NCBI GenBank assembly: GCA_041907665.1
Contig: JAYRGW010000013.1
Span: 1 to 64,000, forward strand
Reading direction: 5' to 3'
DNA length: 64,000 nucleotides
DNA from: JAAYUD01 sp041907665
Lineage (GTDB): Bacteria; Bacteroidota; Bacteroidia; Bacteroidales; Bacteroidaceae
The notes beneath the pieces are model-generated. The model was not told the origin of the DNA. It searched no databases and worked only from the letters and a program-made list of their open reading frames with translations. Position 1 is the stretch's first letter. Each line of letters opens with the position of its first letter. A program made the translations under genes and the position numbers. Positions 44,617 through 54,536 of the stretch are shown here, piece after piece.

Positions 44617-47379
44617 ATGCTCGATAGTTCTCAAAATCTTATATTGATAAATGGAGTCAATAAAACGGCCCAGCTTGATTTATTTCAGTTAGGGGCTAAC
44701 GGACTGTATCGTATAAAGTTTAAAAATGCGCACAAGTTATATTCATACAGTTCTGAAAGAATCGTTTGGTTGAAAAATCCCGAAGTTATCGATCTCGCAA
44801 ATTGTAGGGCGTTTGCGAATGGCAAAGAATTGACAGATTTGGCAGCAATATTTGCTTTTCATTATAAGAATAAAATATATTGGCATGTGAAACGTGCAAA
44901 TGGTTACGAACAAGATTTTGTCGATGATCAGCTTTGTATCATAAGATCTTGTTTGGGTGATAGGAAATCTAAAGATATATTTGATTATCTTAAGCGTGTG
45001 GCCAATATCAATGATCTTAAAAATAAGGAAGGAGAAAAGATTCTAGCAAAACAGTATGATGGCATAACATTTATTGATGATAACATGGCTATTGCCCCTT
45101 ATCTAAATCCGTTAAAAAGGATTAGGCACTGCAAGGCCGATTCATTAATTTTCCCCTTTGGGTGTAATGCGAGTCAGAAAAAGGCTGTCGCAAATACTTT
45201 TGAAAATCAAATCAGTATTATTCAAGGGCCTCCAGGGACAGGCAAAACACAAACTATTCTGAATATCATAGCTAATATTATTCTTCAAGGAAAAACAGTA
45301 TTGGTCGTATCGAACAATAATTCGGCTACTGCGAATGTATTGGAAAAACTCATAAAGTACGACATGGGCTTTATTGTTGCGTCTTTGGGTAACAGCGAAA
45401 ACAAGAAGTCTTTTATAGATGAGCAGTCTATTTATCCGCAAAAAATTAGTAGTTGGTCATATAAGATAGGTGATAAGATTCGAATGCAACATGATGTAGC
45501 GGAATCATTAGTTCAATTGGATGGTATTTTTAAGCTGCAGGAAGACTTGGCATCCTCGAGGCAAGAACTGCAGGCAATAAAACTTGAATGGGAGCATTTT
45601 AAAATAGGGAATAATATAAGTGAGACGACCTATTCTATAAAGTATAATATTAGATCGTCTTCTCTTATGAAACTCTGGTTGCAATATCAAACATATACTG
45701 AAAGTGATGATATTATTTCTTTATGGGCAATAGGACGTTTGTTAAACTCGTTAAGATTGATATGGATAAATTTTATTATTAAGCATGTATTACGATTAAA
45801 ATCTATGCATAATAGTAAAAGCGTTGTTTCTGTCATTATAGAACTACAGGCTTTATTCTATACTAAGAGAATTGTAGAGCTGGAAGAAAAAATAGAGAGT
45901 CTGCAATCAAAACTTAAACGGCAAGATTCAAATGCTATTTTTGAAAGGTTGGTTGACTCTTCAATGGGAGTGTTTCAATCTGCACTATACGATAAATACA
46001 GCACGAAAATATGGGAGAAGTTTAGCTCTGATGATTTGTGGAAACGTCCTGATGATATATTAAAACAATATCCTGTAGTATTAAGTACAACATTCTCTTC
46101 AAGATCAAGTTTGTCCAGCAAAACCACCTATGATTATATTATCATGGACGAAGCATCTCAGGTATCTATTGAGACCGGTGCATTGGCTTTATCATGCGCA
46201 AGGAATGCCGTGATTGTTGGTGATACTTTACAATTGCCCAATGTGATAACTTCTGAATACAAACAAAAGTTGGACGAAGCGGTCGATGAATTTGATATTC
46301 CAGCCGGCTACAACTGTTCTAAAAACAGCTTTCTTCAATCTGTTTGTGATATTGTCTCCGATGCTCCACAAGTCTTGTTAAGAGAACATTATCGTTGCCA
46401 TCCTCGAATTATCAATTTCTGTAATCAGAAGTTTTATGGAGGAAATTTGTTAATCATGACACAAGATAATGGTGAGTCCGATACGATATGTGCTTTCAAG
46501 ACAATGGCTGGCAATCATGTTCGTGGTCATTATAATCAGCGAGAGATTGATGTAATTCAGAAGGAAGTGTTATCTGTATTGGATGATAGGAAGGATTTGG
46601 GTATTATAACACCATATAACGACCAAGTAGAACAACTGGTCCATCAATTGCCACATATAGAGTCTGCTACTGTTCATAGATTTCAGGGACGTGAGAAAAA
46701 TTCTATTATCATGAGTGTGGTAGATGATCAGATAACTCAGTTTAGTGACGATCCAAACCTTCTAAATGTTGCAATATCGAGAGCTAAAAAGAAATTTTGT
46801 CTTGTCGTCTCTGGAAACACACAAAAAATTAAAGGTAATATTTGTGAATTGATTTCTTATATTGAATATAACAACTGTACTGTTACAAATAGTAAAGTCT
46901 GCTCTATATTCGATTATCTCTATAGTCAATACACAGAAAAGCGTATGGCTTTTATTGATACTCATACCAAAATTTCTAAATACGATTCTGAGAATTTGAC
47001 GTTCGCTTTAATTCAAAAGATACTGAAGAATGATCAAAGGTTTAATTGTTTGGGTGTATTGTGCCACGTTCCTCTTCGCAATATTATTAAAGAGACTTCT
47101 TTGTTAAGTGCTGAAGAATTGCAATATGCAGCCAATTATAATACTCATGTCGACTTTTTGATTATCAGTCACGTCAGTAAAATGCCTGTGTTGGTTATAG
47201 AGACAGATGGTTATTCTTTTCATAAAGCAGAGACAGAACAACATCGGCGTGACCTAAAGAAAAATCATATATTAGCTCTTTATAATATTCCTCTTTTGCG
47301 ACTTTCCACAACCGGTAGCAGCGAGGAAGAAAAAATAGTTGCGGCGTTATCAAGGTCTAATTCAGTAAATTCGTATTGA
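44617..47379 (+). CDS. SF1 helicase (DNA2/UPF1-like) with C-terminal PD-(D/E)xK-type nuclease domain
   Basis: A 920-aa protein. The N-terminal 170 residues are unrecognised. Helicase motifs: Walker A GPPGTGKT (204-211), DEASQ (511-515), GDTLQLPNVI, EHYRCHPRI, the motif V-like HRFQGREKNSIIMS and NVAISRAKKKF. A coiled insertion separates motifs Ia and II. The last 90 residues read VDFLIIS (D846), VLVIETDG (E862, D864) and QHRRDLKKNHIL, like the Vsr/DUF2726 nuclease fold. Such COG1112-type helicase-nuclease proteins recur in phage-defence systems. Marked AT-richness and the island setting suggest transfer. Defence role is inference. Confidence 0.8.
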   Translation: MLDSSQNLILINGVNKTAQLDLFQLGANGLYRIKFKNAHKLYSYSSERIVWLKNPEVIDLANCRAFANGKELTDLAAIFAFHYKNKIYWHVKRANGYEQDFVDDQLCIIRSCLGDRKSKDIFDYLKRVANINDLKNKEGEKILAKQYDGITFIDDNMAIAPYLNPLKRIRHCKADSLIFPFGCNASQKKAVANTFENQISIIQGPPGTGKTQTILNIIANIILQGKTVLVVSNNNSATANVLEKLIKYDMGFIVASLGNSENKKSFIDEQSIYPQKISSWSYKIGDKIRMQHDVAESLVQLDGIFKLQEDLASSRQELQAIKLEWEHFKIGNNISETTYSIKYNIRSSSLMKLWLQYQTYTESDDIISLWAIGRLLNSLRLIWINFIIKHVLRLKSMHNSKSVVSVIIELQALFYTKRIVELEEKIESLQSKLKRQDSNAIFERLVDSSMGVFQSALYDKYSTKIWEKFSSDDLWKRPDDILKQYPVVLSTTFSSRSSLSSKTTYDYIIMDEASQVSIETGALALSCARNAVIVGDTLQLPNVITSEYKQKLDEAVDEFDIPAGYNCSKNSFLQSVCDIVSDAPQVLLREHYRCHPRIINFCNQKFYGGNLLIMTQDNGESDTICAFKTMAGNHVRGHYNQREIDVIQKEVLSVLDDRKDLGIITPYNDQVEQLVHQLPHIESATVHRFQGREKNSIIMSVVDDQITQFSDDPNLLNVAISRAKKKFCLVVSGNTQKIKGNICELISYIEYNNCTVTNSKVCSIFDYLYSQYTEKRMAFIDTHTKISKYDSENLTFALIQKILKNDQRFNCLGVLCHVPLRNIIKETSLLSAEELQYAANYNTHVDFLIISHVSKMPVLVIETDGYSFHKAETEQHRRDLKKNHILALYNIPLLRLSTTGSSEEEKIVAALSRSNSVNSY

Positions 47380-47468
47380 TATGACAACTTCTGTTTGTTA
47401 TGGCTGCGACTACCGTTCGTCTTTTGCTAAAGAGAATATTCGAGATCTTGCTGTAATAATAAACTTAA

Positions 47469-47519
47469 ATTGTAGTGTACCGAACGAATTGATATAAAAC
47501 GTATTCGGTGCACTACAAT
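47469..47519. repeat. Inverted repeat between convergent genes
   Basis: ATTGTAGTGTACCGAA (47469-47484) pairs with TTCGGTGCACTACAAT (47504-47519) with one G-T pair. It sits between the convergent helicase and phosphodiesterase genes, so a terminator role is likely although no long T run follows. Confidence 0.6.
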
Positions 47520-47552
47520 AATAAAGTGTCGAAATTTCGAGCAACCTATGGT

Positions 47553-49235
47553 TTACTTGCGAAACTTGAAGAGTTTGTCTGCCGGTATAATCTGTTTGGG
47601 GATGCCCGGTCCTTGATAGAATGCATCAATCCAGAAACCACCTCCGGCATTGAAAAACTCTACGGTCAACGCATGTCTTCCTTTTGTGAGTTCTACCGAT
47701 CCTTCTCTTTCGATTAATCCGTGTGCCCCGTCGTCGTCGACAACTTTTGAGCCGTCTATATAGAGCTTACTTCCATCGTCCGATTGTAGAAAGAAGTGGT
47801 ATGTACCGGGTTCGTCAATTTGGATAAAGGTAGAGTATACCAAGCCGAATATTGAATTGCCGGGTCGCAACAGTCCTGCAATCTGTTTGTTATCTACATG
47901 TATTTCGTCGGCAGTCCATCGGCTTTCGCTCTTTTCGTCTTTGAAAGATGGAAGACTGTTCCAGTTTCCTCCTTGATAAAAGGCTACGTTTACGCCGTTT
48001 TTAGGATTCTTGTGTATGATACGGAAATAACCATTCGATACGACACTTTGGTCGCCGCTGGCGCTATACGCTTTGGCTTTCACAACGGTCGACTTGTCTA
48101 GTTTAAAAGGAGCCTGATAAAGAGAAGATTGTTGAGTAGGCACAGAACCGTCTGTGGTGAAATAAACTTTGTCTCCTCTGTGATACGGTTCGATAGTCAC
48201 AACAGCTTCTTTGTCGACAAACAATCCTCCGGCTTGCTCGAACAAGTGACGTCCTCCATTGATACGTGGACCATAAGATTGTTTCCTGAATACGATGGGG
48301 TCCGTTTTTATTTTAACCCCCTCGAAGGCCGAACGCATTGGGCGTCCGTACCAAGCGCATGGGGTATCTATTCCCAGTGCATAAGCAATAGTAGGAGCTA
48401 CATCGAACATATACGTTTGCTGTTGTATCTCAAAGCCTTTTTTGATGTTCCTTCCGTAAAGGATAAAAGGAACAGTCATCTCTTCCCACGATTCTCCTCC
48501 ATGACTATAGCCTACACCTCCATGGTCGGCAACAATTATGACAAGCGATTCGTCTTCTATGCCTGCATCTTTCACTGCTTTGAGTACCATACCCACACAC
48601 TGGTCGGCATCTTCGATAGCCTTCAGATATTTTTCTGTCATGTGTCCGTAGGTGTGTCCGCAATGATCTACATCATCCAATTGAGTGAATGTGAACGTTG
48701 GCTTTTCCGTACGAATGTATTCGGCTAGAGCTTCTGCCGTTTTGATCTCCGTCTCGTACGATTTGTCGACATTGGCTACTCCTTTTTCGAATAAATTACC
48801 GAAACCGCTCCACTGGTATATCATACCTATTTTGTCTGTAGGCAACTGCTTGCGAACAACATCGACAATGGTAGGAAACAATCCGTATTCATTGACACCT
48901 ACCGGCTGTATGGAATAGTTTCCCGGCCTCCAATCGTTGGATGTCACTCCATGGGCTTCGACACCTGCTCCGGTAAGCATGGAACTCCAGTTGGGCGAAC
49001 TGCTTGAAGGTATTACAGTGCGTACGCTTCGGCAGATTGATCCATTTTTTATCATGTAGTCCATATTGGGAGTATTGGCTTTCTCCATACCTTGTGTACT
49101 CATTGCATCTATGCCGACTACAAATACGTGTTTAATTCCGGCCGGAGCTTTTTCTGTTTCTTGTGCATAGGCTCCATTGATGCAAAAGAGCAAGCATATA
49201 TAAAATAGTAAATTTGTTTTCTTTATATTGTTCAT
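47553..49235 (-). CDS. Secreted alkaline-phosphatase-superfamily phosphodiesterase with PA14 domain
   Basis: A 560-aa exported enzyme (signal peptide about 1-24). Residues 35-310 are a type I phosphodiesterase/nucleotide pyrophosphatase domain: metal ligand D43 in GIDAMS, nucleophile region PSSSSPNW (77-83), DDVDHCGH (187-194) and ADHGG (236-240). Residues 330-405 resemble a chitobiase/hexosaminidase C-terminal beta domain (YFTTDGSVPTQ). Residues 410-555 are a PA14 carbohydrate-binding domain (FFLQSDDGSKLYIDG). It ends the sus-like operon, so it probably removes phosphate or phosphodiester groups from the imported glycan. Confidence 0.85.
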   Translation of the reverse strand: MNNIKKTNLLFYICLLFCINGAYAQETEKAPAGIKHVFVVGIDAMSTQGMEKANTPNMDYMIKNGSICRSVRTVIPSSSSPNWSSMLTGAGVEAHGVTSNDWRPGNYSIQPVGVNEYGLFPTIVDVVRKQLPTDKIGMIYQWSGFGNLFEKGVANVDKSYETEIKTAEALAEYIRTEKPTFTFTQLDDVDHCGHTYGHMTEKYLKAIEDADQCVGMVLKAVKDAGIEDESLVIIVADHGGVGYSHGGESWEEMTVPFILYGRNIKKGFEIQQQTYMFDVAPTIAYALGIDTPCAWYGRPMRSAFEGVKIKTDPIVFRKQSYGPRINGGRHLFEQAGGLFVDKEAVVTIEPYHRGDKVYFTTDGSVPTQQSSLYQAPFKLDKSTVVKAKAYSASGDQSVVSNGYFRIIHKNPKNGVNVAFYQGGNWNSLPSFKDEKSESRWTADEIHVDNKQIAGLLRPGNSIFGLVYSTFIQIDEPGTYHFFLQSDDGSKLYIDGSKVVDDDGAHGLIEREGSVELTKGRHALTVEFFNAGGGFWIDAFYQGPGIPKQIIPADKLFKFRK

Positions 49236-49248
49236 GATATTGTTTAAT

Positions 49249-50823
49249 TTATTTGTTCCACCATACCCTTGTCAATAAATTGTCTGCGCCTTGTCTGGCA
49301 ACAGCAATATTGTATTGATCTTCATTATAAACGACTTCGTTTTGTGGGTATGGAATGCGTCTGGGCCATTCCGTTATATTGCTTGCCGAAGGCAGACCAC
49401 GTGGCGGTGTAACCGATATTTCTTTTGGGAAACCGGTGCGACGCCATTCGGACCATCCCTCGATGCCGCAGAAGAAGAGTGAAATCCATTTTTGGACACC
49501 GATCTTCTCCAATTTCTCTGCTTGAGTTCCGGTATAAGCTACAGTAGACTGATCGTAATAACTCGAAGGAGGAATGACATCGGATGCTTCTAGTGCTTCG
49601 GTAGGAGGGAAGGCCATAGCAGACTTCATGTCTTTGAAATTAGATGGAATGCGACTTGCCCAATAAGCAAAATTGGCAGCGATACCATTTTTATAGTAAG
49701 TCTCTGCATCGCCAACGGTGATTAATCCTTTTTCGCGAGCTTCGGCTAAATTGAACATTACCTCCGAGTATGAAAGCAACACGGACTGTGCAGCCGTAGG
49801 AGATGCATATTTTGCATCTAGTTTGAGAGGTGCAAAGATATATCCCTTGCGCGAGTTGTAACTATCCCCTCCGTTGTAATTGGCTTCGTCGGCATCGCGT
49901 ATGCAGTTGGGCACACCGGCATAGATGTATTTGCCATTCTCTACTCCATTGACTGTCGGAGAGAAGAGTACTTTTATACGTGGGTCGTTCATTGCTTTGA
50001 GGTGGTTTTCGATGGTGACAGACATGAATTCTGTACCATTGAACTTCTCTATCGTTGCATTATATAGAGGGCACCAATGCGATGATTGATCATCCAAATA
50101 CGTAATAGCCGCATTGTCGTTGATACTTGACATCAATGGATATTTATCTGGATTAGAGACCATTTCGCTTATATCTTTACTGACATCTTTCTTTCCAGAG
50201 ATACGCATCAGTAAACGCAACTTGAGGCTGTTGGCAAATTTTCTCCATTTTAATACGTCTCCATTGTAAAGGCAGTCATAGCTTCCGATTTCCTCTGCAC
50301 TGTTTTGTGAGAGCAATTCATTGGCCGACTCCAGTTGCTTTAGCAAATCGTTGTAGATATCTTCTTGAGTATCGTATTTGGCAGTGAAAATCCCATCAGT
50401 CTTTCCTTTGAGTGATTCAGAATAGGGGAAATCTCCATAAGCATCTGTCATCTGTTGAAACATCAGCGATTTGATGATCATTCCCATTGCTTGTATGTGA
50501 GGTAGTTTATACTTCTCGGCCAAATTGATCATGTCTTGTACATTACGCCCATTGTAGTATAGCTGCCCTGTCTGGGTATTGTTGAATGCATCATTGAACA
50601 TACTGACAAATTGGTCTACCGAATAATCGCCTAATACGGCACCATAATACCTTATATCTCCAAGGTTGTCAAGTCCCCGGATTACACCGCTTAATAATAA
50701 TCTAGGCTGGTCTATACGGTCTGGTTGATTGGGGTTGGTATTTGTTTTTTCGAAATCGTTGGTACATCCCAAGCATGAAAACAAACCGAAGATCATCAGC
50801 ATTAATTTATATTTGATTTTCAT
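49249..50823 (-). CDS. SusD/RagB-like surface lipoprotein
   Basis: A 524-aa outer-membrane lipoprotein that caps the SusC barrel and binds glycan (SusD-like family with TPR helices). The signal ends in a lipobox CLGC. NTNPNQPD and RLLLSGVIRGL near the start, and the C-terminal RRIPYPQNEVVYN, are family hallmarks. A start at 50835 would add MDID; 50823 gives a better signal peptide, but both are possible. It follows susC closely. Confidence 0.92.
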   Translation of the reverse strand: MKIKYKLMLMIFGLFSCLGCTNDFEKTNTNPNQPDRIDQPRLLLSGVIRGLDNLGDIRYYGAVLGDYSVDQFVSMFNDAFNNTQTGQLYYNGRNVQDMINLAEKYKLPHIQAMGMIIKSLMFQQMTDAYGDFPYSESLKGKTDGIFTAKYDTQEDIYNDLLKQLESANELLSQNSAEEIGSYDCLYNGDVLKWRKFANSLKLRLLMRISGKKDVSKDISEMVSNPDKYPLMSSINDNAAITYLDDQSSHWCPLYNATIEKFNGTEFMSVTIENHLKAMNDPRIKVLFSPTVNGVENGKYIYAGVPNCIRDADEANYNGGDSYNSRKGYIFAPLKLDAKYASPTAAQSVLLSYSEVMFNLAEAREKGLITVGDAETYYKNGIAANFAYWASRIPSNFKDMKSAMAFPPTEALEASDVIPPSSYYDQSTVAYTGTQAEKLEKIGVQKWISLFFCGIEGWSEWRRTGFPKEISVTPPRGLPSASNITEWPRRIPYPQNEVVYNEDQYNIAVARQGADNLLTRVWWNK

Positions 50824-50843
50824 ATCTATATCCATTTTAATGA

Positions 50844-53800
50844 TTAGAAACTTACATTAATTTGAAATCCAAAACTCTTTGATGCAGGTACTGAAAAGGC
50901 ATCAACACCTAAGTTGAAGTCGCTCATACCTCCACTTTCGGGATCAACATGTTTATTCTTAGTCCACAAGAATAAGTCTCGGCCGAATAGGGCTATATTG
51001 ATATTTTGCGCATATACTTTTCTAGCCCAATCTGCTGGGAATGTATAGCCGAGGCGAAGTTCTCTTAGTTTGACGAAAGAAGCATTCGTCAGCTGTGCTT
51101 CGGTGATATGATCATATTTTGTTTTGATAAAGCGGCGTACATCGTTACCGGCAATACCCTTGCTGTATGTACCGTCGAATATCTGAAGATTTTGTTGCCA
51201 AGCTCCGTTGACCAGAATGGCACCTTTACTGTAGTACAAATCGTCGTATTCTTTGCCCGGTTGTCTAGCACCACGTCCTTCTAGCGATTCGATGGTTTGT
51301 CCGGCTCCTACAAATTTGTTCAATGTCCTTGAAATGAAGTATCCACCTTGACGTACATCGAACAATACATTCAGATCGAATCCTTTGTAGGAAAGAGAAG
51401 AACCGATACCTGCTGTCCAGTCGGGATTGACATTGCCCAGATAAACGTTGCTATCGGAAACATATTGTCCTGCACTGTTTAGAACGGGTTCTCCTTTCAA
51501 TGGACCATCTTTTATCCTTTGGTAGGCAGTTCCGAATATTTGTCCCATTCTCTTTCCCGGTTGGGCTACGATTTTGGCATCCTCCAATCCCGATGTCGTC
51601 AGAATTAACTCGTCCAATCCTTTTGCCAAGTATATGACTTTAGTTCTGGAACGGCTGAAGTTGAGGTTGATATCCCATTTCAATCCATTGGATAATAAAA
51701 TAGGCGTAGCACTTACAACTAGCTCGATACCCGAATTGGCTGTCTTACCCGAATTGATCAGTCGGTTATCATATCCTGAGGTATTGGCTATCTGTAAGCT
51801 GATGATCTGATCTTTTGTAATTGTATGATAATAACTGAAGTCGAAATTCAATCTATTTTTGAATAAGTTCAATTCAGCTCCAACTTCCCATGTTTCGGAT
51901 CTGGCTGGTTTTAAGTTATTGTTTAGTAGATTGCCCGGACTGGTCAAAGTAGGTACACCATTCCAATAATCACTTAATGAATAAGTGTTGTATAGACTGT
52001 ATGGGCCTGTATCGTTACCTACAGATGCATAACTACCTCTGACTTTGGCATAGCTGATAACAGATGGTAATCGTAACATTTCGCTAAGAAGTCCACTCAA
52101 TGTAACCGAAGGATAGAAATATGAATTTGTAGATGATGGCAGCGTACTGGACCAATCGTTACGGCCCGTAACCTCGGCATATATCATACGCTTGTAATCC
52201 ATCAGGACACTACCATATAAACTGTTTACCACTTTTTTTGATCTGTAGTCTGAAACGGTAGGCTTCTCTTTTGAATTATCAAAAGAATATATGTTCGGAA
52301 CAATCAAACTATTGGTATATGACTGAATTTCTTTATAGAAAGATTCTGCTCTATTTCCTCCGAAGTGGGCACTTAGTCCAAAATCTTCTCCTAGCTTTGG
52401 AGTATAATTGATCATGAAATCGTAGTTATTGTTGTGCGTCTGGAATTGGTTATCGCTGTAATATCCGTTTCCACCGTTTTTGTAATAACTTTCTTCTCTA
52501 TTATCCGTTTCCCATGAATTGTCTGTACCTCCACGCAACATAATCGATAATTCGCTCATAGGTTTAATAGTAACATCCAGTTTTCCGAAGAAACGGTGCG
52601 TTTCGGAAAGACTATTCATTTGATACATCACAAAATATGGATTATTGTACGAGGCCATGTTTTGGAACTGACGTGTACCTTCCAAACCACCTCGTTGCCA
52701 ATATTCTTTCAGACTGTTGATGTTGTGACTTTGTGGGAACCAACAGAAGAAATACATAGGCGAAACGCCACCATAACCCAATATAGGCACGTTAGTTCTG
52801 TTGGTTTTTGTATAGTTTACAACAGCATCGGCACTCATCCATTTGTTTAATTCCACCGTATTATTTAAATTGAAAGAGTGTCTTGTTATGTTATTGTTGG
52901 GTGTCAAACCGTTCTGTTTGGTATTGGTATAACCAATTCGAAGGTCTCTTCCTTGAGAGCTATTGCTCAGGGCTATACTGTTGATATAAGTATTTCCGTG
53001 GTCGAAGAAATCTCTTATGTTATTGGGGTGTCCTACCCATTCGGATGGGATAGCTTCACCGCGTATATCTGGTGGCAAATAGGTATCTCCGGCGCGGTAG
53101 CCTTTTGTTGTAGGTGAGTCGAACTGCACCATTTTTTGACCCATAAAGCGTGGTCCCCAACTTTCATCGTAGTTATCATTCTGTCCAGAAGGATAGTATC
53201 CGCTTGAACTACCGAAATTGCTACCTACATACACACCATTCTTACCTTGTCCGAATTCGTTTTGAAGTTTGGGTAAGATCAACGGTTTCTCTAGCGAGAA
53301 TGTACCGCTGTATGAAATACCGAATCCTTTTGTCTGTCTCCCTTTTTTGGTAGTGACGATAATGGCACCATTGGCGGCTGCCGATCCATATAGAGCCGAA
53401 GCTGCTGCTCCTTTCAGAACATTGATGCTTTCGATATCATTGGGGCTGATTTCATTAATTTCGGAACTACTTGTTTGAGATCCTGCTCCAGAACCGATAG
53501 GTATGCCATCGATGACGAATAGGGGAGAAGAAGGACCTGCGCTCAAAGCTCTTTCTCCTCGAATAGAAATACGGCTACCTGCTCCAACAACAGCTCCTGA
53601 ACTGATGTTTACGCCTGCAACTTTACCGCTTAACATACTAACTAAGTTAGAGTTTCTATTCTCCAATTCTCCGGCTTTAATTTCTTGAGTTGCATAACCC
53701 AACCCTTTTTTCTCGCGTGTGATACCAAGGGCGGTTACAACGACTTCGGATAAAATTTTAGAAGTTTCTGTCAAAACAACTCGGTAATTCGTTTCGTTGC

Positions 53801-54398
53801 CTACTTGAAAAACTTTGTTCTGATAACCAATATAAGAAACTTGAATGATTGCACCTACTGGGGCTTCTAAAGTAAATACGCCTTGGAGATTTGTCATCGC
53901 TCCGTGCGAAGTCCCCTTGATCGTTATACTTGCTCCAATAATGGGGTCTCCCTTTTCATCCTTTACAACACCTGTTATTCTGTGTTTTTGTTGTGACACA
54001 TTAGATGATGAAGTGGATTTCGTTGGTGTTTTGTTTATTGATAATAAAATATATGATCCGTCGATGGTATATTTTACATCTGTCCCTTTAAATAAGTCTT
54101 TCAAAGTCTCTTGTAAAGAGGCTTTCTTTAGATGAACAGATACTTTTCGATTAACATCCACATGGTTGTTGTATACAAAAAGAAAACCTGTTTGTCTTTC
54201 TACTTCATTCAATACCCTTTCCAGCTGTGTTTGGTTACTTCTTATCGTAACATTGATATTCTGAGAATTGGAATTTTCTGCATTGGCGCATAGAATGAAT
54301 ACAAATAATAAAAAGGTACTAATCTTCATAATTCTAAAAAAATGTTTTTGCCGATACCTTTTTTGCAAGATGGTATCTAAGAAAGATTTTTTATCCAT
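50844..54398 (-). CDS. SusC/RagA-like TonB-dependent transporter with STN domain
   Basis: An 1184-aa outer-membrane importer. After a long N-terminus and signal segment (about 24-45) come: an STN domain (about 60-120, RVLNEVERQTGFLFVYNN) that signals to FecR, a carboxypeptidase-like domain (about 140-215, GVVKDEKGDPIIGAS), the plug with VLKGAAASALYGSAAANGA and the 22-strand barrel ending in FGFQINVSF. The STN domain and the fecR and sigma genes upstream indicate transport-coupled surface signalling. Confidence 0.94.
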   Translation of the reverse strand: MDKKSFLDTILQKRYRQKHFFRIMKISTFLLFVFILCANAENSNSQNINVTIRSNQTQLERVLNEVERQTGFLFVYNNHVDVNRKVSVHLKKASLQETLKDLFKGTDVKYTIDGSYILLSINKTPTKSTSSSNVSQQKHRITGVVKDEKGDPIIGASITIKGTSHGAMTNLQGVFTLEAPVGAIIQVSYIGYQNKVFQVGNETNYRVVLTETSKILSEVVVTALGITREKKGLGYATQEIKAGELENRNSNLVSMLSGKVAGVNISSGAVVGAGSRISIRGERALSAGPSSPLFVIDGIPIGSGAGSQTSSSEINEISPNDIESINVLKGAAASALYGSAAANGAIIVTTKKGRQTKGFGISYSGTFSLEKPLILPKLQNEFGQGKNGVYVGSNFGSSSGYYPSGQNDNYDESWGPRFMGQKMVQFDSPTTKGYRAGDTYLPPDIRGEAIPSEWVGHPNNIRDFFDHGNTYINSIALSNSSQGRDLRIGYTNTKQNGLTPNNNITRHSFNLNNTVELNKWMSADAVVNYTKTNRTNVPILGYGGVSPMYFFCWFPQSHNINSLKEYWQRGGLEGTRQFQNMASYNNPYFVMYQMNSLSETHRFFGKLDVTIKPMSELSIMLRGGTDNSWETDNREESYYKNGGNGYYSDNQFQTHNNNYDFMINYTPKLGEDFGLSAHFGGNRAESFYKEIQSYTNSLIVPNIYSFDNSKEKPTVSDYRSKKVVNSLYGSVLMDYKRMIYAEVTGRNDWSSTLPSSTNSYFYPSVTLSGLLSEMLRLPSVISYAKVRGSYASVGNDTGPYSLYNTYSLSDYWNGVPTLTSPGNLLNNNLKPARSETWEVGAELNLFKNRLNFDFSYYHTITKDQIISLQIANTSGYDNRLINSGKTANSGIELVVSATPILLSNGLKWDINLNFSRSRTKVIYLAKGLDELILTTSGLEDAKIVAQPGKRMGQIFGTAYQRIKDGPLKGEPVLNSAGQYVSDSNVYLGNVNPDWTAGIGSSLSYKGFDLNVLFDVRQGGYFISRTLNKFVGAGQTIESLEGRGARQPGKEYDDLYYSKGAILVNGAWQQNLQIFDGTYSKGIAGNDVRRFIKTKYDHITEAQLTNASFVKLRELRLGYTFPADWARKVYAQNINIALFGRDLFLWTKNKHVDPESGGMSDFNLGVDAFSVPASKSFGFQINVSF

Positions 54399-54536
54399 AT
54401 CTTTGTATGTGTTTGATTAATAAATGTAATTGAACAACTCGTTTGTTTTTATTGCCGATAAATGTTCCAGCATTTGTCGGCATTTCTTTTGGCTGTTATA
54501 GTGTTTTTATATCATAGGCTTGGTGTTTTAATGGTT

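Noticed and set aside
47381..47497. 38-codon frame right after the helicase stop (MTTSVCYGCDYRSSF)
   Set aside because: Too short, and its end runs into the inverted repeat at 47469-47519. Could be real only if conserved in relatives.
54453..54482. Hairpin TGCCGATAAATG/CATTTGTCGGCA between fecR and susC as a terminator
   Set aside because: Genes there read leftwards, and on that strand the hairpin is followed by A-rich, not T-rich, sequence. It may be a leader structure of susC, but nothing supports that.
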